Origin: Bradyrhizobium sp. KBS0727
GTDB taxonomy: Bacteria; Pseudomonadota; Alphaproteobacteria; Rhizobiales; Xanthobacteraceae
Direction of reading: 5' to 3'
Length of the DNA stretch: 64,000 nt
NCBI RefSeq assembly: GCF_005937885.2
Contig: NZ_CP042176.1
Location: 7,001,501-7,065,500 of the forward strand
How positions within the stretch are numbered: position 1 is the stretch's first letter; every line of letters starts with the position of its first letter. Below are positions 1-8,770 of this stretch, in pieces. The position numbers and the translations under genes were made by a program. A model generated the notes under the pieces. It had not been told where the DNA came from, did no database searches, and saw only the letters and a list, made by a program, of their open reading frames with translations.

Positions 1-2
1 TC

Positions 3-1196
3 GGCGCGGGCGCCATGATGACCTGCGTCGGCTTTGGCGCGATGCTGTCGCTGGCGGTATTCCTGCAGCCGATTTCGACCGCGATGGGCTGGTCGCGCAG
101 CGGCGTCTCCGCGGCGGCGACGATCGACTTCCTCTGCATGGGGCTCGCTGCGTTTTTCTGGGGCGCGCTGTCCGACCGGTTCGGCACCCGCATCGTCGTG
201 CTCGCCGGCAGCCTGCTGCTCGGGACCGGCCTGGTCGCGGCGAGCCAGGCCAATACACTTTGGCAATTCCAGCTTGCGTTCGGCGTCCTGATCGGGATCG
301 CGGCCGGCAGCTTCTATGCGCCGATGGTCGCGGTGGCGAGCGCCTGGATCGAGCAGCACCGCAGCCTCGCGGTCGCACTGGTATCCGCCGGCATGGGGGT
401 GGCGCCGCTGACGATCGCGCCTTCCGCAAGCTACCTGATCACCGCCTATGACTGGCGCACGGCGATGCTGGTGATCGGCATCGCGGCGTGGGCGCTGTTG
501 ATTCCGGCCGCCCTACTGGTGCGGCCGGCGCCGCCGGCCGCATCGTCCGCCACCGCAGGCGGGGCCAGTATGCCGGAGACTCAATGGACGGTGGCGCAGG
601 CGTTGCGGACTCCGCAATTCATCACGCTGGCGCTGGCCCATTTCGCCTGCTGCGCGGCGCATTCCGGGCCGATCTTCCATATGGTGAGTTACGCCATGAT
701 CTGCGGCATCGCGCCGTTGACCGCGGTCACGGTCTACAGCCTGGCCGGGTTCTCCGGCCTTGGCGGCCGCCTGCTGCTCGGCGCGATGGCCGATCGCCTC
801 GGCGCCAAGCCGGTGCTGGTCGGCGGCCTGTTCGTGCAGGCGCTTTCGGTCGCGACCTATCTCGCGGTCGGCCAGCTCGGCGAGTTCTATGCGCTGTCGG
901 TAGTGTTCGGCATCGCCTATGGCGGCGTGATGCCGCTCTATGCGGTACTGGTGCGCGAATATTTCGGCGCCCGCATCATGGGGTCCGTATTCGGCGCCGT
1001 GTCGGCGTTCGCCAGCCTCGGCATGGCACTGGGACCGCTGGCCGGCGGATGGGTGTTCGACACCTTCCAGAGCTATGGCTGGCTCTATGTCGGCTCGTTC
1101 GGCATCGGCATGGCCGCGGTCGCGGTGGCGCTGAGCTTTCCGTCGGCGAAGCGGCCAACGCAACCTGCGCTCGATCTCGGGTCCGCAACGGCATGA
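3..1196 (+). CDS. MFS transporter, 5' end outside the window
   Basis: This is an inner-membrane secondary transporter of the major facilitator superfamily. The frame is open to the left edge, so the true start lies outside the window; the ATG codons at 15 and 18 are internal or at best alternative starts. Hydrophobic helices run through the whole product. The MFS loop motif appears twice, as GALSDRFGTR early in the protein and GAMADRLGAKP at the start of the second half, which marks the two six-helix bundles. The substrate cannot be told. The next gene on the same strand is a flavin-dependent acyl-CoA-dehydrogenase-like enzyme, so the two may belong to one catabolic locus, but 245 bases with strong hairpins separate them. 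Confidence 0.85.
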   Translation, partial: GAGAMMTCVGFGAMLSLAVFLQPISTAMGWSRSGVSAAATIDFLCMGLAAFFWGALSDRFGTRIVVLAGSLLLGTGLVAASQANTLWQFQLAFGVLIGIAAGSFYAPMVAVASAWIEQHRSLAVALVSAGMGVAPLTIAPSASYLITAYDWRTAMLVIGIAAWALLIPAALLVRPAPPAASSATAGGASMPETQWTVAQALRTPQFITLALAHFACCAAHSGPIFHMVSYAMICGIAPLTAVTVYSLAGFSGLGGRLLLGAMADRLGAKPVLVGGLFVQALSVATYLAVGQLGEFYALSVVFGIAYGGVMPLYAVLVREYFGARIMGSVFGAVSAFASLGMALGPLAGGWVFDTFQSYGWLYVGSFGIGMAAVAVALSFPSAKRPTQPALDLGSATA

Positions 1197-1291
1197 TGCG
1201 AATGCAGCAGACGCCCTCCCCGGCTTGATCGCGCGCGGCGGTTGGGTCACCATCACATCAGCGCCAAGAATAAAAGACTGCGAGGAAGCGC

Positions 1292-1429
1292 ATGAACAGA
1301 CATACCAGTGCCGCCGATTTGAAGTTCCTGCAGCGGCTGCCGCGAGTTCATCTCAGGAACTTCAAATCGATTAGCGGCACTAGAAAGATCAAATTTCTAG
1401 TGCCCTTATTATTTCCGAAGTTCGTATAA
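1292..1429 (+). CDS. possible 45-codon leader ORF before the flavoprotein gene
   Basis: An open frame of 45 codons starts at ATG 1292, preceded by GAGGAAG at 1282-1288, a reasonable ribosome-binding site. It ends with TAA at 1427-1429, 12 bases before the ATG of the following flavoprotein gene. The peptide is basic (MNRHTSAADLKFL at its start) and matches no family I know. Its codons run through three consecutive hairpins (1307-1381, 1376-1404, 1399-1471), so translating it would have to open or refold them. It could be a regulatory leader ORF, or simply an open frame through a palindromic region. The low confidence reflects that. Confidence 0.3.
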   Translation: MNRHTSAADLKFLQRLPRVHLRNFKSISGTRKIKFLVPLLFPKFV

Positions 1430-1471
1430 GAGGTCGCCGCAATGAATTACGAACTTCGGAAACAGGGCACT
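1307..1471 (+). promoter_or_regulatory. chain of three overlapping inverted repeats in the leader and start of the flavoprotein gene
   Basis: Three dyads follow one another. Dyad 1 pairs 1307-1330 with 1354-1381, 24 base pairs with a 4-base bulge at 1370-1373. Dyad 2 pairs 1376-1386 with 1394-1404, 11 pairs. Dyad 3 pairs 1399-1405 plus 1412-1426 with 1448-1462 plus 1465-1471. The hexamer AGTGCC or its complement is used by neighbouring dyads, so adjacent hairpins exclude each other. The AGAGG ribosome-binding site (1429-1433) and ATG (1442) of the flavoprotein gene sit in the loop of dyad 3. This fits either an RNA switch controlling translation or paired operator sites sharing AGTGCC...GAAGTTC half-sites. 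The structure is visible in the sequence; the function is inferred. Confidence 0.5.
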
Positions 1472-2629
1472 TGCATCGATCTGGTCGAACGCGCACGAGC
1501 GCTGCAGCCCTTGATCGCAGGCGACGCCGACGAGATCGAGCGAACGCGGCGGCTGACACCGGCTGTAACCTCGGCCCTGATCGAGAACGGACTTTATCGC
1601 TCGCTGCTGCCGCAAAGCCTCGGCGGCAGTGAGGCGCCGCTCGAAACCTTCATGCAGATGGAGGAAGAAATCGCCAAGGCCGATGCCTCGACCGCGTGGT
1701 GCCTCGGCCAATGCAGCGTCTGCGCCATGACCGCGGCCTATCTCGATCCCGATGCCGCCAACGAGGTTTTCAACACCGCGCCCGGCATCCTCGCCTGGGG
1801 CGCGATCGCGCATGAAGTGCAGGCGGTTCCGGGCGGCTACAAGGCCAGCGCGCGCTGGGACTTTGCCTCCGGCTCGCGGCAGGCGAGCTGGTTGGGCGCC
1901 CATGTCCGGGTCGTCGAGGCCGACGGCACTCAGCGGCGCAAGAAAGACGGCTCGCCGGAGATCCGCACCATCCTGTTTCCGATGGCGAGTGCCACGATGT
2001 ACGACGTCTGGGACGTCATCGGCCTCAAGGGAACCGGCACCGATTCCTATTCGGTCGACAATCTCTTCATCCCGGAAAAATTCGCGGCGCTGCGCGACGA
2101 CCCTACAGCGCTGCGGGAAAACGGCCCGCTGTACAAACTCACCACCAACATGGTGTTCAGCATGGGGTTCGGCGCGACCTCGCTCGGCGTCGCCCGCGCC
2201 ACGCTGGACGCCGCCACGGATCTGGCCCGCGGCAAGACGCCGCAAGGCCTCAAGGCGATGCGCGACAACAACGCCGTGCAGGGCCTGATCGGCCGCACCG
2301 AGGCGACGTTGCGCGCCGCGCGCGCCTATCTCTACAGCACCGCGGGCGAAGTCTGGCGCGATCTGTCGCGTGGCGACCCGCTCAGCGAACAGCATCGGAT
2401 CGCGCTTCGCATCGCCGCGACCTGGACCATTCATCAGTCGGCCGCCGTGGTCGACACCGCCTATCATATGGCCGGCGCCACCGCCGTATTCGCCGCCAAC
2501 AGGTTCGAGCGGCGCTTTCGCGACATGCACGCCATCGCCCAGCAGATCCAGGCGCGCGACACCCATTACGAGGATGCCGGCAAGGCGATCCTTTCCGCCA
2601 GCCTCGGCACCCCGCCAACGGCGCGCTAG
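1442..2629 (+). CDS. acyl-CoA dehydrogenase / flavin monooxygenase family protein
   Basis: The 395-residue product belongs to the acyl-CoA dehydrogenase fold, in the branch that includes DszC and HpaA/HsaA-type flavin monooxygenases. The N-terminal helical domain (DLVERARALQPLI near residue 12), the middle beta domain (SARWDFASGSRQASW, GLKGTGTDSY) and a C-terminal helical domain of the Acyl-CoA_dh_2 type (AYHMAGATAVFA, RRFRDMHAIAQQ) are all present. These enzymes use FAD or reduced FMN to oxidise or hydroxylate aromatic, sulfur or acyl substrates; the substrate here is unknown. The start ATG has AGAGG eight bases upstream. Codons 3-10 form the right arm of a long inverted repeat, so the N terminus looks shaped by a regulatory structure. 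The TAG stop lies at the edge of a dispersed intergenic repeat. Confidence 0.8.
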   Translation: MNYELRKQGTCIDLVERARALQPLIAGDADEIERTRRLTPAVTSALIENGLYRSLLPQSLGGSEAPLETFMQMEEEIAKADASTAWCLGQCSVCAMTAAYLDPDAANEVFNTAPGILAWGAIAHEVQAVPGGYKASARWDFASGSRQASWLGAHVRVVEADGTQRRKKDGSPEIRTILFPMASATMYDVWDVIGLKGTGTDSYSVDNLFIPEKFAALRDDPTALRENGPLYKLTTNMVFSMGFGATSLGVARATLDAATDLARGKTPQGLKAMRDNNAVQGLIGRTEATLRAARAYLYSTAGEVWRDLSRGDPLSEQHRIALRIAATWTIHQSAAVVDTAYHMAGATAVFAANRFERRFRDMHAIAQQIQARDTHYEDAGKAILSASLGTPPTAR

Positions 2630-2693
2630 AGCTCTTTTGTTTGACGCGTTTTCTTTACGCGAACCGGTGTCCACTTCGCTCGAAAACGCTATG
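2622..2693. repeat. dispersed GCGTTTTC...GAAAACGC repeat, copy 1
   Basis: This is a short form of a repeat found at four places in the window. It starts at the GCGCTAGAGC that contains the stop codon of the preceding gene and continues through TTTGACGCGTTTTC, ACGCGAACCGG and CACTTCGCTCGAAAACGC. The terminal GCGTTTTC and GAAAACGC can pair to form a stem of about 8 base pairs. Compared with the copy near 8.5 kb it lacks the palindromic segment with CTGATTGAATCAG. The element is REP-like: non-coding, intergenic, and next to gene ends. Confidence 0.8.
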
Positions 2694-2801
2694 CTCCAAC
2701 ATGACACACCGTACTTTTACGTACCGGCGATCTACCCCTGTTGTTAAACAGTTTATGAAATCTCTGGACGGAATCCTGCCTCGCGGAGCTTCCGTCTCTT
2801 C

Positions 2802-4769
2802 ATGTTCAAAATTCGATCGATCGCCGCCCGCCTGATCCTCGCCATCTCGCTGACGGTCGCCCTCGCCTGCGCCATTCTCGGAACCTTCTCGATCATGCAG
2901 CAGCGCGCGTTGACGCGGCTGGCGCTCGATCAGCAGCTCAAGCTGCAATATGACAGCGTCATTGCGGCCGTCGACTACGAAGGCCGCGCCGCGCTCGCGG
3001 TAAGTGCGGTGGTCGCCGCGCTGCCTCCGGTCAGCGAGGCCATCACCAGGGGTAGTCGCGATGAGCTGGCGGCCCTGCTCGGCGACGCCAACAAGGCATT
3101 GAAGGCGCAAGGTATCCCGCTGATTACCTTCCAGGTGCCTCCGGCGACTTCGTTTTACCGTGTTCACGAACCCAAGATTTTCGGTGACGATGTATCCGGC
3201 CGCCGGAGCACGGTTGTCGAAGCTATCAAGACTGGCAAGCCGATCGTCGGCGTCGAGCCCGGGCGAGAGGCGCTCGGCATTTTCGGCATGACTCCGATCA
3301 TTCGCGACGGCAAAAGCCTGGCGAACGTCGACGTCGGCGCAGCCTTCGGCAAGGAATTCGTGGATCGTGCCAAAAAGCGCTTCGGCATCGACCTTGCGGT
3401 GCATTCGTTCGACGGCACCGCGTTCAAGAAGTTGTCCTCGACCTTTGGCGAGACCGTGATTGCCACCCAGGACGAACTCAAGGGTGTGATGGATGGCGGG
3501 GCATTGCGCCGCGAAGCGACGCTCGACGGTCATCCGGCCGCCCTCTTTCTCGGGCAGATCAGGAACTATGCCGGCCAGCCGGTCGCGGTCATCGAGATCA
3601 TCAAGGATACGACCGAGTACGACGCCGCGGCCGCGACCTCACAACGCAACCTGGTTCTCGGCACCGTTGCGATCCTGGCGGTGGCCATCGTGCTGGCGTT
3701 CCTGCTCGGCCGCGGGCTGTCACGGCCGCTCGCCGCCATCACCGCCGTCATGAACCGGCTTTCGAGCGGCGAAATCGACGTCACGATCCCCGGCAGCGAA
3801 CGCCGCGACGAACTCGGCACCATGGCGGCGGCGGTCGACGTGTTCCGCCGCAGCATGATCGAGGCGCGTGGCATGCGCGACGCGCAGGAAGCCTCCAAGC
3901 AGCAGAGCGAACTCGAGAAGAAGGCCCTGCAGCGCCAGATGGCCGATCGCTTCGAGGCCGACGTCAAGAGCGTCGTCGCCACCGTCGCCAAGGCGACGTC
4001 GGACATGCAGCGCGTGGCCGGCGAAATCACCGCCAGCGTGAACGGCACCTCGGAACAGGCCGCCGCCGCGGCTGCGGCCTCTGAGGAGGCCTCCGCCAGC
4101 GTCAGCACGGTGGCTGCCGCCACCGAGGAACTGGCCTCCTCCGTCGCCGAGATCGGCCGCCAGGTCACCCATTCAAGCCAGGTCGCCGATAACGCCGTGG
4201 TCAAGGCCGGGCAAACCACCGAAATGGTCGGCAGCCTCGCCTCCGCGGCCGAAAAAATCGGCGACGTGCTACGGCTGATCGGCGCGATCGCAAGCCAGAC
4301 CAACCTGCTGGCGCTCAACGCGACCATCGAGGCCGCACGCGCCGGCGAGGCCGGCAGAGGCTTTGCCGTCGTCGCCTCCGAGGTCAAGGAACTCGCCAGC
4401 CAGACCGCGAAGGCGACCGACGAGATCGCCGGACAGGTCGCCGCCATCCAGTCCGCGACCGGCGAATGCGTGACCGCGATCGGCGGCATCAGCGACACCA
4501 TTCGCGAGATCAACGGCATCGCCACCACGATCGCCGCCGCTGTCGAACAGCAGGAATCAGCGACGCGGGAGATTGCCCGCAGCGTGCAACAGGCGGCCAC
4601 CGGCACCAGCGAAGTCTCGGTCAACGTGACCGGCGCCAGCCAGTCCGCCGACCGCTCGCGCGCGCTCGCCGACAACGTGCTGGCCGCCACCGGCCAACTC
4701 GGCCGTCAGGCCGACGCGCTGCACGAAAGCGTCGATACCTTCCTGGCCGGCCTACGCGACGCCGCATAG
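2802..4769 (+). CDS. methyl-accepting chemotaxis protein
   Basis: This 655-residue transmembrane receptor would signal to the CheA kinase. An N-terminal helix (about residues 8-30) is followed by a large periplasmic sensor domain to about residue 280. The spacing and the motif after the first helix suggest a double-Cache fold. A second helix (LAVAIVLAFLLGRGL) leads into a HAMP linker (LSRPLAAITAVMNRLSSGE) and a cytoplasmic signalling domain with alanine-rich coiled coils and the hairpin tip TNLLALNATIEAARAGE. The ligand cannot be told. No che genes are adjacent, so it is an orphan receptor. It lies between a REP-like repeat and another inverted repeat. Confidence 0.92.
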   Translation: MFKIRSIAARLILAISLTVALACAILGTFSIMQQRALTRLALDQQLKLQYDSVIAAVDYEGRAALAVSAVVAALPPVSEAITRGSRDELAALLGDANKALKAQGIPLITFQVPPATSFYRVHEPKIFGDDVSGRRSTVVEAIKTGKPIVGVEPGREALGIFGMTPIIRDGKSLANVDVGAAFGKEFVDRAKKRFGIDLAVHSFDGTAFKKLSSTFGETVIATQDELKGVMDGGALRREATLDGHPAALFLGQIRNYAGQPVAVIEIIKDTTEYDAAAATSQRNLVLGTVAILAVAIVLAFLLGRGLSRPLAAITAVMNRLSSGEIDVTIPGSERRDELGTMAAAVDVFRRSMIEARGMRDAQEASKQQSELEKKALQRQMADRFEADVKSVVATVAKATSDMQRVAGEITASVNGTSEQAAAAAAASEEASASVSTVAAATEELASSVAEIGRQVTHSSQVADNAVVKAGQTTEMVGSLASAAEKIGDVLRLIGAIASQTNLLALNATIEAARAGEAGRGFAVVASEVKELASQTAKATDEIAGQVAAIQSATGECVTAIGGISDTIREINGIATTIAAAVEQQESATREIARSVQQAATGTSEVSVNVTGASQSADRSRALADNVLAATGQLGRQADALHESVDTFLAGLRDAA

Positions 4770-4840
4770 GCTCCGGTCGCGGCGCGCTTCCGGTTGTGCC
4801 GCGAAACGCCGGAGACAGATTTCGCGAGATCGAATTGCGC

Positions 4841-4924
4841 ACTGTCATTCCGGGGCGATGCGAAGCATCGAGCCCGGAATCTCGAGATTCCGGGTCTGCG
4901 CTTCGCGCATCCCGGAATGACAGT
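4841..4924. repeat. imperfect palindrome of the ATTCCGGG...CCCGGAAT family
   Basis: The outer arms ACTGTCATTCCGG (4841-4853) and CCGGAATGACAGT (4912-4924) are perfectly complementary, and inside them AATCTCGAGATT is itself palindromic. It lies between the stop of the chemotaxis receptor and the stop of the convergent c-di-GMP gene. Related sequences occur at 19231 and 54799. It is a dispersed intergenic repeat that may also act as a bidirectional terminator. Confidence 0.75.
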
Positions 4925-4930
4925 CTGGCC

Positions 4931-7147
4931 TCACGCCACCAGCGCGTTCCCCGCCGTCGGCCTCTCGCCGCGCTGCGCCTTCAACAGGCTGACGATCTCG
5001 ACATTGGGCCGTGCGCGGCTGAACAGAAAGCCCTGCCCTTCGTGGCAGCCTTCGTTGCGCAGGCAGCTTAGTTCGGCTTCGGTTTCGACGCCTTCGGCCG
5101 TGATCGTGACCCCGAGGCCCTTGCCGAGGCTGATGATCGAGCGAACGATCGCCTGGGCATCGGGATTGGCGGCGAGATCGCGGACGAACGACTGGTCGAT
5201 CTTGATCTTGTCGAACGGAAAGCTGCGCAGATAGCTCAGGCTGGAATAGCCGGTGCCGAAATCGTCCATCGAAATGCGCACCCCGAGCGACCGCAACGCA
5301 TGCAGTGTCGCCAGCACCTGGTCGCTCTTCTCGAGCAGCAGCGTTTCGGTGATCTCGAGTTCCAGCCGCGTCGGCGGCAGGCCGGATTGCTTCAGCGTAT
5401 CCATCACCACCGACAACAGATTGCCGATGCGGAACTGCAGCGGCGACAGATTGACCGCGACGCGTACGTCGTCAGGCCATTGTGCGGCATCCATGCAGGC
5501 GCGGCGCAGCATCAGCCCGCCGACCGCGTTGATCAGGCCGGTCTCTTCGGCCACCGGGATGAACTCGGCGGGTGAAATCATGCCGCGCTCGGAATGCGGC
5601 CAGCGCACCAGCGCCTCGAAGCCGGTGATACGTCCGGTCGAAAGGTCGACCAGCGGTTGGTAGTACGGCCGCAGCACATCGTTGTGGATCGCTTCGCGCA
5701 GGTCGATCTCGATCTTGCGCCGGGTCTGGGCCCGGGCATCCATCTCGGCTTCGAAGAAGCTGAACGTGCCGCGCGAGTCGTTCTTGGCGCGTGACAAGGC
5801 CATGTCGGCGTTCTTCAGGAGTTTGTCGGACTCGTCACCGTCGCCGGGCGACACCGCAATGCCGATGCTGGCGCCGATCACGACGGAATGACCGTCCAGC
5901 AGATAGGGGTCACCGATCGCCTCCAGCAGCCGCTTCGCGAGCAGCACCGCGTCCTCGGGACGTGCCACGCCACTCTGGACGATCGCGAATTCGTCGGAGT
6001 TGAGCCGGGCCACCGTGTCTTCCTCGCGCAGCGTCGACTTCAATCGTTTGGCGACGCCGCGCAGGAGCTTGTCGCCGACACCGTGGCCGAGCGTATCGTT
6101 GACCGCCTTGAAATTGTCGAGGCCGAGCACCAGCACCGCGACTTTCTCGGCGCTGCGTCGCGTGTGCAGCAGGATATCGTCCATCTGCTGCCGCAGCAGG
6201 GAGCGGTTCGGCAGCCCGGTCAATCCGTCATGCTGGGCCATGAAGGCCAGCCGCGCCTCGGCACGCTTGCGCTCGGTGATGTCCATCAACGCCAGCAGGA
6301 TGGCAGGCTTGTCGCCGTAAACGAGTTGGCGCGAATAGATCGCAAGGTCGATCAGGGTGCCGTCAGCCCTGACATGTTTCCAGGTTCGCGCGTTCTGCTC
6401 GTCGCTGGAGCGTTCGCCGCTCCACGGCAGTTCGGGATCGAACGCCTGCAGATTGCGAATCGTCAGCCTTTCGAACTCTTGACGGCTATAGCCATAGTGC
6501 TCGATCGCGGCGTCGTTGATGCCGAGAATCCGCTCGCCGTCGAGCGCGCAGACGATCATCGGAACCGGGTTGCTGTCGAACAGCAGCCGGAATGAAGCCT
6601 CGCGCTGCTTCAGTTCGGTGATATCGACGCGCAGGCCGATCACACCACCGCCCTCGGTCAGCCGCTCGTCGATCAGGATGACGCGGCCGTCGGCCAGCGT
6701 CTGCTCGTGCCGCTCGCCGGGCTGGTATAGCTTCCTGAGCCGGTCGGCGATCCACGCCTCCTCGCGGCCAATCGCTTCGGGATAATCGCCCCGCTTGACG
6801 CCGATGCGGATGGTGTCTTCCAGCCGCGCGCCGCGCTCGAACAGGTCCGAACTGCGGCTGTAGATCTCCGCATATTTCTTGTTCCAGAGAATGTAACGGC
6901 CTTCGGCGTCGAGAAACACGACGCCCTGCGGCAGGATGTCGATCGCCTCGCGCAACATCTCATCGGATTTGCGCGCATCCGCAATCGCGGCCTCGACCTC
7001 GACGCGCTTGCGCGCGATCTCGCCGATCTCGGCACGAACGCGGCGGCTGCCGACGCGTTGCGGGCCGGGTTTTGCCGGCCGGCCGAACAAGCGGGCGCGC
7101 GCCGGCCGTTTCGGCTTGCTCGCTGTTCTTGGCTTCTTGTTCGGCAT
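4931..7147 (-). CDS. PAS-PAS-GGDEF-EAL protein, probable c-di-GMP phosphodiesterase
   Basis: The 738-residue product starts at ATG 7147, giving MPNKKPRTASKP; the frame continues upstream to 7396, but that part is basic and unstructured. After a charged coiled segment come two PAS domains (DILPQGVVFLDAEGRYILWN, then DSNPVPMIVCALDGERIL), a GGDEF domain and an EAL domain. The GGDEF active site reads NSDEF in ARLNSDEFAIV, so diguanylate cyclase activity is probably lost. The EAL site keeps its key residues: FEALVRW, VNLSPLQF, ELEITE, MDDFGTGYSS, KIDQSF and AEGVET. It should therefore hydrolyse c-di-GMP under PAS control, with the GGDEF part as a regulatory domain. No transmembrane helix is seen. 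It is a single gene facing a repeat. Confidence 0.9.
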   Translation of the reverse strand: MPNKKPRTASKPKRPARARLFGRPAKPGPQRVGSRRVRAEIGEIARKRVEVEAAIADARKSDEMLREAIDILPQGVVFLDAEGRYILWNKKYAEIYSRSSDLFERGARLEDTIRIGVKRGDYPEAIGREEAWIADRLRKLYQPGERHEQTLADGRVILIDERLTEGGGVIGLRVDITELKQREASFRLLFDSNPVPMIVCALDGERILGINDAAIEHYGYSRQEFERLTIRNLQAFDPELPWSGERSSDEQNARTWKHVRADGTLIDLAIYSRQLVYGDKPAILLALMDITERKRAEARLAFMAQHDGLTGLPNRSLLRQQMDDILLHTRRSAEKVAVLVLGLDNFKAVNDTLGHGVGDKLLRGVAKRLKSTLREEDTVARLNSDEFAIVQSGVARPEDAVLLAKRLLEAIGDPYLLDGHSVVIGASIGIAVSPGDGDESDKLLKNADMALSRAKNDSRGTFSFFEAEMDARAQTRRKIEIDLREAIHNDVLRPYYQPLVDLSTGRITGFEALVRWPHSERGMISPAEFIPVAEETGLINAVGGLMLRRACMDAAQWPDDVRVAVNLSPLQFRIGNLLSVVMDTLKQSGLPPTRLELEITETLLLEKSDQVLATLHALRSLGVRISMDDFGTGYSSLSYLRSFPFDKIKIDQSFVRDLAANPDAQAIVRSIISLGKGLGVTITAEGVETEAELSCLRNEGCHEGQGFLFSRARPNVEIVSLLKAQRGERPTAGNALVA

Positions 7148-7559
7148 TGCTGCGCCCCACCGCGTTCTTGCGTGCCATGTTCTCCGATAAGTATCTGAAA
7201 AATTGGTATCTCTTGCCGATCCGCCAATTCGGCGCCCGGGTTCCGCATGCCTGTTAAAAGGGCTTGTTCGCGCGGGGCGTGTGTCATTGCACGGAACAAG
7301 TGAAAATAAACATGGCAAAACTGCGAGCCACGCATGATGGGAATGCAATGCTTGCCGGATTGCACAACGAATGCGCGAAACGGCGCGCGTACGCATGAAT
7401 ATTTGCCAATGATCGACAGGGTTATCGGACGGTTAAGACGGCGGCCGCCGACACCCAGCTTTGATTGACGTCGAACCCAAGAGCCTCAAGCGATTGCGAT
7501 TGGCGCGCTTGTCCCGTCTCGCTTGTTTCATGTTACGTTCGGGCAGATAGAGTGATCCG
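7148..7559. other. 412-base divergent intergenic region
   Basis: This gap separates the start of the c-di-GMP gene (left-reading) from mepA (right-reading) and must hold both promoters. Relatively A/T-rich patches occur at about 7185-7210 and 7300-7325. I see no convincing operator palindrome, RNA gene or further coding frame. Confidence 0.4.
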
Positions 7560-8510
7560 ATGACCCGCCGCCTGATTCTGATCCCGCTCCTGATCGCGAT
7601 CGCCGTCGTCAATGCCGCTGCCGCGCGGGCGCAGGACAAGGGCACGCTCGACGCCAAACCGCTGCCGCCGCTCGCCAACCCCAACGATCCCAAGATCGGC
7701 GCCAAGGAACTGTTCGGCCGCAAGGTGCTGCCGGCGGCGATGCCGACGCGCGTGCTCGGATTTTACGCGCATGGCTGCATCGCGGGCGCGGAAGCGCTGC
7801 CCATCAACGGCAAAACCTGGCAGGTGATGCGGTTGTCGCGCAATCGCTATTACGCGCATCCCGACATGGTCGAACTGCTGAAGCGGCTTTCCGAAAAGGC
7901 GCACAAGGATGCCGGCTGGCCCGGGATCCTGGTCGGCGACATGTCGCAGCCGCGCGGCGGCCCGATGTTCACCGGCCACGCCAGCCACCAGGTCGGGCTG
8001 GATGCCGACATTTGGCTGACGCCGATGCCGAACCGGACATTGTCGCGCAACGAGCGCGAGGAAATGTCGGCGGTGATGATGGTGCGCAACGACCGGCTCG
8101 ACGTCGATACCAGGGTGTTTACGCCGGGCCATCTCGCCGTGATCCGCGCCGCCGCGCTGGAGCCGACCGTGCAGCGGATCTTCGTCAATGCCGCGATCAA
8201 GAAGGCGCTGTGCCGCGAGGCCAAGGGCGACCGGCACTGGCTCTCCAAGGTACGGCCGATGTACGGCCACGACTATCATTTCCATATCCGCATCAAATGC
8301 CCGCCCGGCAGCGGCGCCGAATGCGAGAGCCAACCCGATCCGTCGGAAAGCGAGGGCTGCAGCACCGGCGATCTGGCCTACTGGTTCAAGGATTCGGTGC
8401 TCCATCCCAAACCGCCGCCGAAGCCGCCCAAGCCCAAGCCGCCGATGACGATGGCGGCGCTGCCGGCCGCCTGCAAGGCGGTGCTGGCCGCGCCCGACGC
8501 CAAGCAATAG
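7560..8510 (+). CDS. mepA: penicillin-insensitive murein endopeptidase
   Basis: MepA is a periplasmic LAS-type zinc metallopeptidase that cuts D-Ala-mDAP cross-links in peptidoglycan. The 316-residue product has a signal peptide (LIPLLIAIAVVNAAAARAQ). The zinc-site motifs are clear: GHASHQVGLDADIW in the middle and GHDYHFHIRIKCPPGS later, followed by Cys residues typical of the family. The C terminus is Pro/Lys-rich (KPPPKPPKPKPP) and may bind the cell wall or act as a spacer. The gene stands alone, with a REP-like repeat 35 bases after its stop. Confidence 0.93.
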   Translation: MTRRLILIPLLIAIAVVNAAAARAQDKGTLDAKPLPPLANPNDPKIGAKELFGRKVLPAAMPTRVLGFYAHGCIAGAEALPINGKTWQVMRLSRNRYYAHPDMVELLKRLSEKAHKDAGWPGILVGDMSQPRGGPMFTGHASHQVGLDADIWLTPMPNRTLSRNEREEMSAVMMVRNDRLDVDTRVFTPGHLAVIRAAALEPTVQRIFVNAAIKKALCREAKGDRHWLSKVRPMYGHDYHFHIRIKCPPGSGAECESQPDPSESEGCSTGDLAYWFKDSVLHPKPPPKPPKPKPPMTMAALPAACKAVLAAPDAKQ

Positions 8511-8545
8511 CCGCTCCGGCAGGCTATTCTCGCCGCCGCGAAATG

Positions 8546-8650
8546 CGCTAGAGCCCGGTTCTGATTGAATCAGAACGGGGCTCTGCTCTTTTGTTTTGAC
8601 GCGTTTTCTTCACGCGAACCGGTTTCCACTTCGCTCGAAAACGCTATAGT
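8546..8650. repeat. dispersed GCGTTTTC...GAAAACGC repeat, copy 2 (full-length form)
   Basis: This copy has both halves of the family. A palindrome (AGAGCCCGGTTCTG, ATT, then its near complement ending GGGGCTCT) is followed by TTTGACGCGTTTTC, CACGCGAACCGG and CACTTCGCTCGAAAACGC. Copy 3 near 40.1 kb has the same two-part layout with GTCCGGGTTCTGATTGAAAC as its palindrome, whereas copy 1 lacks that half. Confidence 0.8.
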
Positions 8651-8770
8651 ATCCGATATCGCGGCGCCGTAAGCGCGCGTCACACCGGGGACGACGGTCC
8701 CGAAATCTCATCGAACCAATCAGGCAGCAACGTGCGGCATGCCCGCGCGTCTGGCCTCGTGAGGACCGTC

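Noticed and set aside
1321..1363. GAAGTTCCTG...CAGGAACTTC resembling a yeast FRT recombination site
   Set aside because: Only the outer GAAGTTCCT is shared; the spacer length and core differ and no recombinase is near.
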